Assembly (NCBI GenBank): GCA_944326775.1
Contig: CALVFH010000017.1
Span: forward strand, 1 to 34,118
DNA length: 34,118 nucleotides
Reading direction: 5' to 3'
Source of the DNA: an uncultured Parabacteroides sp.
GTDB lineage: Bacteria; Bacteroidota; Bacteroidia; Bacteroidales; Tannerellaceae
The notes beneath the pieces were generated by a model that was not told the origin of the DNA, made no database searches, and worked only from the letters and a program-made list of their open reading frames with translations. Shown here one piece after another: positions 1 to 8,043 of this stretch. Position numbers and translations under genes: made by a program. The first letter of the stretch is position 1, and each line of letters begins with the position of its first letter.

Positions 1-274
1 TATCGTCCAACATAAAAGGAACGACCCCAGTTTTCTCATTTCGGTCTTTGGGCATCCTAAGAACAAGCATTCTGAAAAATTCCATAGCATTCAAGATATT
101 GGTTTTGCCGGAAGCATTAGCTCCATATATGATGCCCAATTTCAGCAACTTTACCCCATCCTTAACTTCATAAGAATATTCGTCAGACATAAAAGTATCT
201 GATGAAGGTTCAAAACTTATCTTTTGTGGGGACTTTATTGAGAAAAAATTTTCAATGGTGAATTCTGCGATCAT
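1..274 (-). CDS. AAA family ATPase, N-terminal part only (gene runs off the left edge)
   Basis: The minus strand reads from an ATG at 274 to the window edge (91 codons, no stop). The product begins MIAEFTIENFFSIKSPQ and has a P-loop GANASGKTN at residues 51-59. This beginning, with the Walker A so early and written GANASGKT, is typical of the SMC/ABC-like AAA_15/AAA_21 ATPases found in abortive-infection, OLD-like and RloC/PrrC-type defence modules and in many unassigned accessory loci. The catalytic second half is outside the window, so the role cannot be named. It lies 173 nt downstream of the T6SS operon on the same strand and has its own -7 box (304-311). It is therefore probably a separate accessory gene and not a secretion component. 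Confidence 0.8.
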   Translation of the reverse strand, partial: MIAEFTIENFFSIKSPQKISFEPSSDTFMSDEYSYEVKDGVKLLKLGIIYGANASGKTNILNAMEFFRMLVLRMPKDRNEKTGVVPFMLDD

Positions 275-303
275 ACTTCGTTGAATTTATCTGTCATACG
301 GCT

Positions 304-311
304 CAAATATA
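304..311 (-). promoter_or_regulatory. Bacteroidales -7 promoter box for the AAA ATPase gene
   Basis: The minus strand reads TATATTTG, an exact match to the Bacteroidetes sigma-ABfr -7 consensus TAnnTTTG, about 30 nt upstream of the ATG at 274. No convincing -33 TTTG is seen. The predicted transcript would start near 297. Confidence 0.5.
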
Positions 312-447
312 GAAATAAAATTCCACATAGAAAATTATAACACGTATTTTCGTAGATAAATCACAAAATATGGATATAAAATATACTTTCAAATGTTTTT
401 ATAACAATAAAATAAAGTCAGCGCAATAGTACCGACCGGTTTACGGC

Positions 448-837
448 CTATTTCCCCTGCGAATCGCACGTATGGCCCGGCATGGTGATGGAGATATTTC
501 CGCCATACATGCACATCAGCTTGCAGTTGTCGAGCAGCGCCGGCATATTCGTAATCAGTTCCTGACCGCCGGGCGTCCAGGGCGACACAATCGCCGGAAT
601 GCAAGGCATCGGGGTCAGCACCCCCATCGCTGCCGCCGTAGCCGACGCGACCATAGGATTACTCATCGAATTGCACATGCCGAAAGGCATAATATTGACC
701 AGCGGGACGAAATCCATGATCGTTGCCTTCGGCTTATTCTGAATCATCGGCCGCAACGGCACGGTAACCATCAGGGTCGAGGGCGCCACACCAAACGTGC
801 ATTTCAACATGGCTCCCATACAAACATATTTAGGCAT
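448..837 (-). CDS. DUF4280 PAAR-like T6SS spike-tip protein
   Basis: This is a 129-aa protein beginning MPKYVCMGAMLKCTFGVAPS. It has cysteines near both ends (Cys6, Cys13; C-terminal MCMYGGNISITMPGHTC) and a central hydrophobic Ala/Met/Pro-rich part with two Gly/Pro turns. This pattern matches the DUF4280 family, PAAR-like proteins that cap the VgrG spike of Bacteroidetes T6SS and of some phage-like injection systems. The cysteines may bind a metal as PAAR does (inference). It is the last gene of the T6SS operon, 18 nt after the beta-helix gene, and that gap holds a strong Shine-Dalgarno-like AAAGGAG, unusual for this phylum. No toxin domain is fused to it. Confidence 0.85.
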   Translation of the reverse strand: MPKYVCMGAMLKCTFGVAPSTLMVTVPLRPMIQNKPKATIMDFVPLVNIMPFGMCNSMSNPMVASATAAAMGVLTPMPCIPAIVSPWTPGGQELITNMPALLDNCKLMCMYGGNISITMPGHTCDSQGK

Positions 838-855
838 ACCTTCTCCTTTCTTTGG

Positions 856-2643
856 TTATTGGGGGGTTTTCAATTCTTCTTCTTTGAGCTTCGCACTGAG
901 TTTGGCCGTTGACGGCGCACCGGGCACCGCCATACCCTCGGTAGTATAAGGGGTCTTGAACGAGGTTTGCACCTTGAGGTTCTTCATATCGACCGTTCCG
1001 GCGGTGACGTCGGACTTGAAGGTAACCTTGCCCTCGACGGTTGTCTCGCCATAGAAAGTAGTCTTGCTGCCCGACAGCGAAGCGTTGCCGCCACTCAGCT
1101 GGAGGATGGCCTTGCCACCATCTTGCTGAAGCTCTACGGTCTTGTCGCCGAAGAGGCCCACCTCGGCAGAGGCCACTTGCACGCTCTTGCTCTTGGTTTT
1201 CTGGTCTTTCGCCCCGGCAAAGACTTTCTCGGCCAGCAAGAGCAAGGTGCTGCCTGCCGCCAGCGACTTGTCGGTACGTTTTTCCTTATCGACATCCATC
1301 GACTTCAGCTCTACCGCCTTGGCATTGGCGGCGATTGAGCCGGTCGCCTTGCCCTCGGTATCGGTCGCATTAAGATTGATGGTCTCGGCACGCAAGGTGA
1401 ACGAGCCCTCTTTCGTCAGGCTCTTCTCTTCTGTTTTGTTGTCTTTGGTTCCATAATCCACCGCTTCCACGCGGATGGCTTTCGAAGCAACACGCACGCT
1501 GCCTTCCGCCGGCAGATCGATATTCTCCTTGGATATTTTAGGGTTGGCCGTATCAATATTCACATCTTGTGAACCCATGAAAATGGCGCTGTCTTTTATC
1601 AGCGAGCCGTCGTTGCCATAGGAGGAGAGGTTGATTTCCTTGCCGGAAAGTCCGATACCGGCGCCTTTGTTGGTACGCAGGTTGCCTTCGCCGTCGGTCG
1701 AAACCAAGCTGATGTGTTCCGACTGGAGGGAGATAAACGTCTCCGTTGTTTCATTCTGGTAGGTCGATTTCAATTTCGAGACTTCTTCCTTTTGCTCCTT
1801 CACGCTATCTAATTGGCGGTTAGCCTCGGCAAGGCGGGAAAGGATGTCGAAATAGTTCGTCAGCGCAGCGTAGAGCATCGATGTCTGCAAACGGATTTCG
1901 CCGTGCAGTTCCTCGATATCGAGGTAATTAGAGCGCGTCGAGGTGGCATCGGCGTTCATGGTGTCTTTCTCGACCAGCTTGTTCAGTTCCGAGATAAGCG
2001 ACGAAGATTCAGACTTGGCCGCGCTCATCTTCTGCTTCAGATTGCCGACAAGCGTGTTCAAGCTTTTCTCCTGCAACTCCAAGCGTTCTTTCAGACTGTC
2101 GCACGGCTTGGTGGCGTCGATATGGATCATGGCATCAGTGGAAAGATAGATGCCCTCGCCGCCATCCGCCACACCGCCCATAGGGAATACGTCACTGGCT
2201 GACTCTCCGCGCAACATGACGCTCCGGGCTTGCGAAACAATCTCCGACACCGGCTTGACGACGTTCTCCACACCGTCAATCCCAGGATCGACCGCAATCT
2301 GACGGATGCTGGCAGCCCGACTCACGACACTCCCGATACCCGTCGCCCCAGTCCCGACACCCTCTATGTTGACATCGCTTGCCCGGATGATGACTTTCGA
2401 ATACCCGTTATGGAGCACACCGCTCTTATCAACATTACCAATGATAATCTCCGGGGCGGAAATCACAACCCGGTTCTCATCACGTACGTAACGACCAGTA
2501 TCCAGATGATCCATCAGGTCGGTCTTCATCCGCTGGACATCCGCCTTATGCCGCCGGATTTCCTCCAAGTCCTTTTCGATATTCTTCTGGAAATCTTCTA
2601 TGGCTTCCAACCAATTCTCGAATTGTGCTGATAACGCATTCAT
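856..2643 (-). CDS. T6SS-associated coiled-coil/beta-helix protein (possible detached spike segment)
   Basis: This 595-aa product sits between vgrG and the PAAR-like gene. Residues 1-45 and about 180-300 are charged heptad-rich helices (e.g. DFQKNIEKDLEEIRRHKADV; RLAEANRQLDSVKEQKEEV). Residues about 300-570 are short beta repeats of the kind that build triple-stranded beta-helices in VgrG and gp5 needles. They start with GSV/GSF/GSI/GST followed by alternating hydrophobics (GSFTLRAETINLNATD, GSIAANAKAVELKSMD, GSTLLLLAEKVFAGAKD). The C-terminus is Pro/Ser/Lys-rich. There is no signal peptide, membrane segment or recognisable enzyme motif. I do not know an assigned family. From structure and position I infer a spike or effector-carrier component. 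Base composition is GC-rich (36 of 60 at 1141-1200), unlike the end of vgrG beside it. Confidence 0.7.
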   Translation of the reverse strand: MNALSAQFENWLEAIEDFQKNIEKDLEEIRRHKADVQRMKTDLMDHLDTGRYVRDENRVVISAPEIIIGNVDKSGVLHNGYSKVIIRASDVNIEGVGTGATGIGSVVSRAASIRQIAVDPGIDGVENVVKPVSEIVSQARSVMLRGESASDVFPMGGVADGGEGIYLSTDAMIHIDATKPCDSLKERLELQEKSLNTLVGNLKQKMSAAKSESSSLISELNKLVEKDTMNADATSTRSNYLDIEELHGEIRLQTSMLYAALTNYFDILSRLAEANRQLDSVKEQKEEVSKLKSTYQNETTETFISLQSEHISLVSTDGEGNLRTNKGAGIGLSGKEINLSSYGNDGSLIKDSAIFMGSQDVNIDTANPKISKENIDLPAEGSVRVASKAIRVEAVDYGTKDNKTEEKSLTKEGSFTLRAETINLNATDTEGKATGSIAANAKAVELKSMDVDKEKRTDKSLAAGSTLLLLAEKVFAGAKDQKTKSKSVQVASAEVGLFGDKTVELQQDGGKAILQLSGGNASLSGSKTTFYGETTVEGKVTFKSDVTAGTVDMKNLKVQTSFKTPYTTEGMAVPGAPSTAKLSAKLKEEELKTPQ

Positions 2644-2670
2644 ATTCTTTAAAGGGTTTGATTGTTACAC

Positions 2671-5600
2671 TTAGATACTCTTCAATAAATTCTGAAGGTT
2701 TTGAAGCAAATCTTTATCTTGATTTTGATGATAATGATGTATTTGCTGATTTTTAAAATCAAGCGTTACACCTGCCTCATCAGAGAATAAGATTTTCCCC
2801 TCATCTGTTTCTTTATCCCAAACATATTGATCCAAAAATCCCTGAAAATTTAATCCTTCCAAAATTCCATCTTTTATCTTCATTTTTACTGACGTAGAAT
2901 CACTTATTTTTTTGACAAATTTTTCCCAATTCCCATCCTGAAAATCTTTGGGCTTACCAGGTAAGATAAAAGAATACGTTTGATTTGAATATTGCTTCTT
3001 CACAAGTTCTTCCAAAATAAGATACAAAACTTCCCTTTCGGCCGGTTTATCAATCGTTATACCCGTCATAATAATATTTATATGTTTTTTCCAATAAATC
3101 GGACCATATATGCCCCTGATTTTCTGCTCTATATCCCCTGTGATTATATCCTGAAGAGATTGGGACAAAGCACCTTTTCTCTGATCCCAAATAGCATCTT
3201 CTGAATAAGAAGGGATGTTGTCATACAATTTCCTCGATATTGTATTATAGAATCTTAATATAGCTCTAGACCTTTGTGACACATTATTCTCCTCACCTTC
3301 TTTTACCTTTATTTTCTGAAAGACACCCTGACGATTCAGCACATCATCCACTATATCTTTAAAATATTTAGGGGCAGCTGTTAATTTATTTTTCATGATA
3401 TTTCCATTTAAGAAATCAGAATACTGAGTCAATTCTCTTCTTGAAGAAAGGATTTGATTAGTAATCGACTCATGCTCATAAAACAAGCCCTCAATGAAAC
3501 GTGTAGCCTCAACTAAACATCTAAAAACTTCATGATTATATATACCATTCGCTTCACCCAATGTTTCCTTATTAAAAAACAAAGTACCACGTCCTCTCTT
3601 AAGCGCTTCCTTTTTACTGAAATTTGCAATAATTAGACTGTTTAATATAGTCGCCTTACCTTTTCCCGCCTCAAACAGCAAATAACGGTTAGACTTGATT
3701 AACATTGTCCCACCTATAGGACGCAAAAACGTCTCGACTAGAGTACGAACAAGCTTCATGTCTATAGGGAAAAGCTTAGCGGTTACAGCTTTCGTAAGTT
3801 TATTCACGATCCCGCCACCCGACATTTTTTTCAAATTAGGCCAATAATCAGTTTGCTTGTTTATACCCGACTCAATCGTGATATTATTACCTGCCATAAG
3901 CGAAATATTCTTACCTTGAATACTAATATCCCCATTGGGTGCACTAATGGTAATACCGGTAAATGCATTCATGCTTACACTTCCTAACGGAGAGTCGATT
4001 GAAATCTTACGTTTGTCTGACGACATGGATATGGAATAAAAACCATATTCGTCCGTAAACTCCATACCTCCCGTCGCTTTCTGCAAACCTTCAGAACCTT
4101 CAAATTTCAGCCCCGGAATATAATTTCCGAAAATACTCGCAAAAGAAGAGAAACTTTTCAAAATTTCCGACCCTTTATCCTTATCGTAAAAAATAATAGA
4201 ATGACCGTTTCGGGAAGAAATCGACCGCATATTGTTTCTCTTATACGTGTAAGAGGGTTTCCGGTCTGCCGAATAAAAAAGCCCTTCGACATAAGGTTTC
4301 TCTATGTTTCCATTCTCAAAATTGACAATGGCCTCGTCTCCCACTTCGGGAATAAAATTAAAACCGCTTCCATCCGAAGCCATCGGCTGGGCAATCCGTA
4401 TCCATGGCGAAGGATCGTCGCCTTCCGCCTGCCAGGGGAAACGCACTCGCACCCGGTTCATCCGCATCGGGTCGTTATTATTCGTGACAAATGCCCGTTG
4501 TGCGCTGGCCGTACGGACAGGCCCGACTGAAGCAAGAGGCGGATAATAAGTACCTGCAATTTCCGGCAACACATCGATTTGGACCGATTCACAATCCGAC
4601 AGGATGTTACCCACAATCTTCACCACAACATAAGAAACCCCATCAAAGGTAACCTTAGCCCCCAATGCAAGATCCGGATAAAAGTGTTCTCCCAAGTCTA
4701 TCGAGGCACGTTCCAATTCTCCCCGTTTTATATTCTGTTCTATCTCGGAATAAAAAGCAAGACTGAACGGCTCCGTTCCCGAAGTCACCGTCGTACTATA
4801 CAAATGGATTTTATTTTCACCATCCATCCGCTCCTGATATCTTTCGTCACTTTCGTCACTTCCGTCACTTTCCTTATTTTTACTGAAAAACACCTCCTTA
4901 TAGTTTTTGTTTGTATCGGATGAGGAAGATGTACTACTAGCTACAGATAAAGACTTCTCAACCACAACCGACGATACCATTTCAAACAATGTTTTTTCAC
5001 CCAATGCATCCGATACCGTCGATACCCAAAAAGCCCCGGGCCACAAAGCAAATTCTTCCCAGCTCGTATATTTGCCTTCGGAAGGAATCGGCGTAAGGTT
5101 CTCGTCGTTTGCCACCTCCGAGTCTATTTTCTTTACATATGCAGCTTGCTTCATTTTGGAAGAATCATCTTTGTCGGGAACTTCTATATAATCTTTCTGC
5201 CGCGGAATATCCCGATAAGGCTGTTCTTCTTCCATATCCATATAATTATAATTATCATGGATATAACCAATTTCGTTGTCATTCCACGCCGTCGATATGG
5301 ATTTCGCCAACTGTACAGACTGATATTTCTTAATCTCGAAACCTTTTCCCGGAATCCACCCGAAATGGAAGGCTCCATTTTCAAAGAAAAAGAACTCGCC
5401 GCAACGGTTCATAACCCGCACAAGAAAATCGAAGAAACTTTCGTTGTACTGGACCAAATAAGGTTGAATATATTCCTTTACCTTCTCTTCAGAAGTCTTT
5501 TTGGGAACAGCAATATGCTGAAGGTCGCTCTGTATCAGATTGAGATTTATTTTAGAACCGTCCTTGATTTCCTGAGGAAGCCGTGTAGGCCAATTTACCG

Positions 5601-6129
5601 TGTTACAAACGATTTCCTGGAAAAGCTTCTTACCCGTAAAAGCTTTACAATATTTATCGAGGGTAAGGAATTTATCAGGACTATAGGCAAAAATCGTCAC
5701 ATTCATGGTTGAAGTGGAAGATACCTTGATTTCCGGTCGGATTTCGAACAAGTGATATTTCTCCGCAACGCTTTGCGTATCTCCACCTCCTTTTTTTTCT
5801 TCTTCTCCTTCCTGTTCTTCTTCTCCTTTTTCCCCTTCTAAGTTAAGGTAGGTATCTTGAAACAAAGTAAATAGATCTGTAATCTTCAATTTTCCCGAAC
5901 CTGTGTCAGCACAATTCACTTGAAATTTGAAAAAGACGAAGCCCGGCTGATAAATATTCTTGATAAATTGAAGTTCAAGTAATTTGCACGGAAATGACTC
6001 GCCATTTATTTTGACCTGATTGAACGTATCATCATTGACCTGATCACCTTTAGGAACGCTATCATAAGTCAGAGTCAAAATTTTACTATTGTCCTCGCTT
6101 TTATATATCTCCAATGTATAAGTTGCCAT
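2671..6129 (-). CDS. vgrG: T6SS spike protein VgrG (TssI) with long C-terminal extension
   Basis: At 1152 aa this is much longer than a bare VgrG (roughly 600-700 aa). Residues 1 to about 530 form the gp27-like base. About 540-630 is the gp5-like OB fold (NDPMRMNRVRVRFPWQ, then WIRIAQPMASDGSG and FIPEVGDEAIVNFENG). About 690-760 is the beta-helix needle (SISIDSPLGSVSMN-like repeats ending NNITIESG). About 763-1152 is a mostly helical, charged extension ending HHYHQNQDKDLLQNLQNLL, with no motif I can name. Two low-complexity inserts lie in the base: Glu/Lys/Gly-rich at about 97-117 and Ser/Asp/Glu-rich at about 420-430. The extension is AT-rich (14 G+C in 60 bases at 2701-2760) compared with the OB-fold region (38 in 60 at 4381-4440), which suggests module exchange. 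It is 22 nt from the gene upstream. The extension could be an effector, an adaptor or a structural part. Confidence 0.9.
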   Translation of the reverse strand: MATYTLEIYKSEDNSKILTLTYDSVPKGDQVNDDTFNQVKINGESFPCKLLELQFIKNIYQPGFVFFKFQVNCADTGSGKLKITDLFTLFQDTYLNLEGEKGEEEQEGEEEKKGGGDTQSVAEKYHLFEIRPEIKVSSTSTMNVTIFAYSPDKFLTLDKYCKAFTGKKLFQEIVCNTVNWPTRLPQEIKDGSKINLNLIQSDLQHIAVPKKTSEEKVKEYIQPYLVQYNESFFDFLVRVMNRCGEFFFFENGAFHFGWIPGKGFEIKKYQSVQLAKSISTAWNDNEIGYIHDNYNYMDMEEEQPYRDIPRQKDYIEVPDKDDSSKMKQAAYVKKIDSEVANDENLTPIPSEGKYTSWEEFALWPGAFWVSTVSDALGEKTLFEMVSSVVVEKSLSVASSTSSSSDTNKNYKEVFFSKNKESDGSDESDERYQERMDGENKIHLYSTTVTSGTEPFSLAFYSEIEQNIKRGELERASIDLGEHFYPDLALGAKVTFDGVSYVVVKIVGNILSDCESVQIDVLPEIAGTYYPPLASVGPVRTASAQRAFVTNNNDPMRMNRVRVRFPWQAEGDDPSPWIRIAQPMASDGSGFNFIPEVGDEAIVNFENGNIEKPYVEGLFYSADRKPSYTYKRNNMRSISSRNGHSIIFYDKDKGSEILKSFSSFASIFGNYIPGLKFEGSEGLQKATGGMEFTDEYGFYSISMSSDKRKISIDSPLGSVSMNAFTGITISAPNGDISIQGKNISLMAGNNITIESGINKQTDYWPNLKKMSGGGIVNKLTKAVTAKLFPIDMKLVRTLVETFLRPIGGTMLIKSNRYLLFEAGKGKATILNSLIIANFSKKEALKRGRGTLFFNKETLGEANGIYNHEVFRCLVEATRFIEGLFYEHESITNQILSSRRELTQYSDFLNGNIMKNKLTAAPKYFKDIVDDVLNRQGVFQKIKVKEGEENNVSQRSRAILRFYNTISRKLYDNIPSYSEDAIWDQRKGALSQSLQDIITGDIEQKIRGIYGPIYWKKHINIIMTGITIDKPAEREVLYLILEELVKKQYSNQTYSFILPGKPKDFQDGNWEKFVKKISDSTSVKMKIKDGILEGLNFQGFLDQYVWDKETDEGKILFSDEAGVTLDFKNQQIHHYHQNQDKDLLQNLQNLLKSI

Positions 6130-6151
6130 AACCGTCTTTCTTTATGATTGT

Positions 6152-6637
6152 TTAGAAATTAATATACAATGTCTTCCTATTATTATCACTCCCCATATAG
6201 GTAATCGCTCCTACCAAAAACTCTACACTCGTCAGCATAAGACTATCCTTGTCGGCCGTATCCTCCAGAAGATGACCGAAAGCCTCACTGATGTTGACGA
6301 CATAGCCCTCGACCACCATGCCCGTCTCGTACTCTGCCAATTGCCCATCCGGTCCCTCCTCAAACGTAGCATTGAATACAAAGGAAAGGGATGAAGGAGT
6401 ATGATCATGTATGCGGTTGTAGAGTTCTTTCAGGTAACCATCAGGTAACGTCTTTATGCAGAACTGCAAACTTGTCTTGCCCGTCGGGCCATAAGGCATC
6501 CCCATCGTGTTGCGCTTCCGTTCGCACCGGTAATCAAATGATTGAACCGTATAACTCTTGTCTTTAGAGGGAACAACCCCACTGGTAATGTCGTAAAGAA
6601 AGAGTGTCGCCTTCGTATTATTGCTTATATTACTCAT
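6152..6637 (-). CDS. tssD: Hcp/TssD-like T6SS tube-family protein (diverged copy, 161 aa)
   Basis: The product begins MSNISNNTKATLFLYDITSG and continues YTVQSFDYRCERKRNTMGMPYGPTGKTSLQF. The pattern of a beta-strand, a short polar segment with a G/P-rich turn, then a strand with the interrupted 'xYxCxxxRxTxxxGxP' layout matches Bacteroidetes TssD proteins. It is longer than the canonical copies (about 130 aa), with extra residues around 75-95 and at the C-terminus (ITYMGSDNNRKTLYINF). It lies 27 nt after another diverged copy and 22 nt before vgrG, so it may form the tube end that meets the spike or act as a carrier (inference). Sequence identity to the two canonical copies is low by eye. Confidence 0.65.
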   Translation of the reverse strand: MSNISNNTKATLFLYDITSGVVPSKDKSYTVQSFDYRCERKRNTMGMPYGPTGKTSLQFCIKTLPDGYLKELYNRIHDHTPSSLSFVFNATFEEGPDGQLAEYETGMVVEGYVVNISEAFGHLLEDTADKDSLMLTSVEFLVGAITYMGSDNNRKTLYINF

Positions 6638-6664
6638 ATCATCACGTTCTATGGTATTCCGGAT

Positions 6665-7072
6665 TTATTGGTAAGTGTTTCCGTCTATCTTCAGGGTCTC
6701 GGCCATACATTCAAACTCAAAAAGATGACGGTAAGGCGCATCAATCTCATAATGTTCAGCAATGGAGACACACTTAGCCTCCTCAAACTCTATCGTGCGT
6801 TCTATCGGATCATATTTGGCTGCCTGATTGGAAAGGTCAATCACAATTTTCCCCGACAAAGCCGACCGCTCAATATACCACTCCTGCAACTCCAGATCGT
6901 CTTTATCAGGAGCTACAATGACAACATGCAGAAGATCGCACCGTGGGTCGGTGTCAGGCGCATAATGGGTATGCTCCCGGGCAAGTTTAATATGGCAAGC
7001 CGTGACACGATACTCCTTGTTATAGTTGCCAGAGAAATTATCTCCGATATATAAATGCGCCAATAAAGACAT
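6665..7072 (-). CDS. tssD: Hcp/TssD-like T6SS tube-family protein (diverged copy, 135 aa)
   Basis: The 135-aa product begins MSLLAHLYIGDNFSGNYNKEYRVTACHIKL. It ends with a strand (HLFEFECMAETLKIDGNTYQ) placed where Hcp has its closing strand. The central DLLHVVIVAPDKDDLELQEWYIER corresponds to the 'xVxxxxxxLLxWM' helix of the canonical tube proteins in this operon. The IPRGG turn of those copies is absent. Size, position and strand order support Hcp family membership, but it is diverged and may have a special place (tube cap, initiator or effector carrier). The 95-nt gap before it (7073-7167) is the largest in the operon and holds no gene. Confidence 0.65.
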   Translation of the reverse strand: MSLLAHLYIGDNFSGNYNKEYRVTACHIKLAREHTHYAPDTDPRCDLLHVVIVAPDKDDLELQEWYIERSALSGKIVIDLSNQAAKYDPIERTIEFEEAKCVSIAEHYEIDAPYRHLFEFECMAETLKIDGNTYQ

Positions 7073-7167
7073 AACAATACTTTTAAGATTTCAGCAAAAA
7101 GGATTCCCGCAGGAGAAGCCTTTCCCAAACACAGAAAACCTTCCCCTACGAGAGAAACTACGGACGG

Positions 7168-7566
7168 TTATTTCCAAGGATTCTGGAAATCTACCGGACC
7201 ATTCTTAAGTTCTTGACAAACGATTTGCAATTCTTCAAAATGCTCCTCGCCATCTTCCCATTTTTCAAGATAATGTACGCAATAGCAACCTATACCTTCC
7301 AACTCCTTCATCGTTGAGCCATCAATCGTATTACAGAAGGTAATCTTGATATCACGCGGGTCATTCGGCGCAAGCATCCATTGCAAGAGCTGATTGTTAC
7401 CATCGTTCATTGCTTTGACACGAATGTCAATCCGTCCACCGCGAGGAATTCCTGAGATTTGTCCTTCACGGTCTGTCGTTTGGGAAAACGCATAATCAAT
7501 CATCATGACTTCACGCGTTTCAAAATCTTTTACCGATAACTGTACCGGCGTTATATTCTCTGCCAT
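7168..7566 (-). CDS. tssD: T6SS tube protein Hcp (TssD), second canonical copy
   Basis: The 132-aa product is closely related to the next gene upstream. Both share the layout EVMMxxYxFxQxTDxEGQxSGIPRGG, then VKAxNDG, LLxWM, and a C-terminal 'YC...EKWED...HFEEL/I.I.CQ'. These form the six-stranded ring subunit that stacks into the inner tube. It starts at ATG 7566 (MAENITPVQLSVKDF). It is 51 nt after the first copy, so the pair looks like a tandem duplication that has diverged through most positions while keeping the turn motifs. Hexamers of one or both copies, or mixed rings, are possible. Confidence 0.88.
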   Translation of the reverse strand: MAENITPVQLSVKDFETREVMMIDYAFSQTTDREGQISGIPRGGRIDIRVKAMNDGNNQLLQWMLAPNDPRDIKITFCNTIDGSTMKELEGIGCYCVHYLEKWEDGEEHFEELQIVCQELKNGPVDFQNPWK

Positions 7567-7617
7567 AATCGTGTTCTATTAATTATTTATAACCCATTTA
7601 AAAGCCATTTAAAGCTA

Positions 7618-8010
7618 TTAAGCCCAATCATTCTCAAAGACAACGGATCCGAATTCAATCTTCTGACAAGTGATTTCGATTTCCTCAAAATGCCCCTGCT
7701 TATCTTCCCATTTTTCCTCGAAGTTAACACAATAACCATTTGTAAACTTAATGGTCTTCATGTTCTTGCCTGTCTTTGTCTCAAGGAAAGTAATCGTACC
7801 GTTCTTCGGCAGATTGCGTTCAATCATCCAAGCCAATAAGTCGGGTGTACCATCATTCAATGCTTTCACACGAACATTGATTTTACCACCACGGGGAATA
7901 CCGGACATCTGTCCTTCTACGTCTGTAGCCTGGTCAAATTCATATTTAACCATCATGACTTCCCGCTCCTTATAGCCGTCAACTTCCAATTTTACTGGTG
8001 TCTTTGCCAT
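7618..8010 (-). CDS. tssD: T6SS tube protein Hcp (TssD), first canonical copy
   Basis: The 130-aa product begins MAKTPVKLEVDGYKEREVMM and contains GQMSGIPRGGKINVRVKALNDG, the hallmark segment of Bacteroidetes TssD. It lacks a signal peptide, as expected for a protein exported through the apparatus. It is 33 nt after tssC. In known Bacteroidales T6SS this copy is usually the abundant, secreted tube protein; I infer the same here from its position next to the sheath genes. Confidence 0.9.
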   Translation of the reverse strand: MAKTPVKLEVDGYKEREVMMVKYEFDQATDVEGQMSGIPRGGKINVRVKALNDGTPDLLAWMIERNLPKNGTITFLETKTGKNMKTIKFTNGYCVNFEEKWEDKQGHFEEIEITCQKIEFGSVVFENDWA

Positions 8011-8043
8011 ACTCTTACATTTTTAAATTAAGTGATTAAATAT

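Noticed and set aside
448-912. Arg/His-rich plus-strand frame opposite the PAAR-like gene
   Set aside because: It is a shadow of GC-rich coding sequence on the other strand; the DUF4280 frame explains the region.
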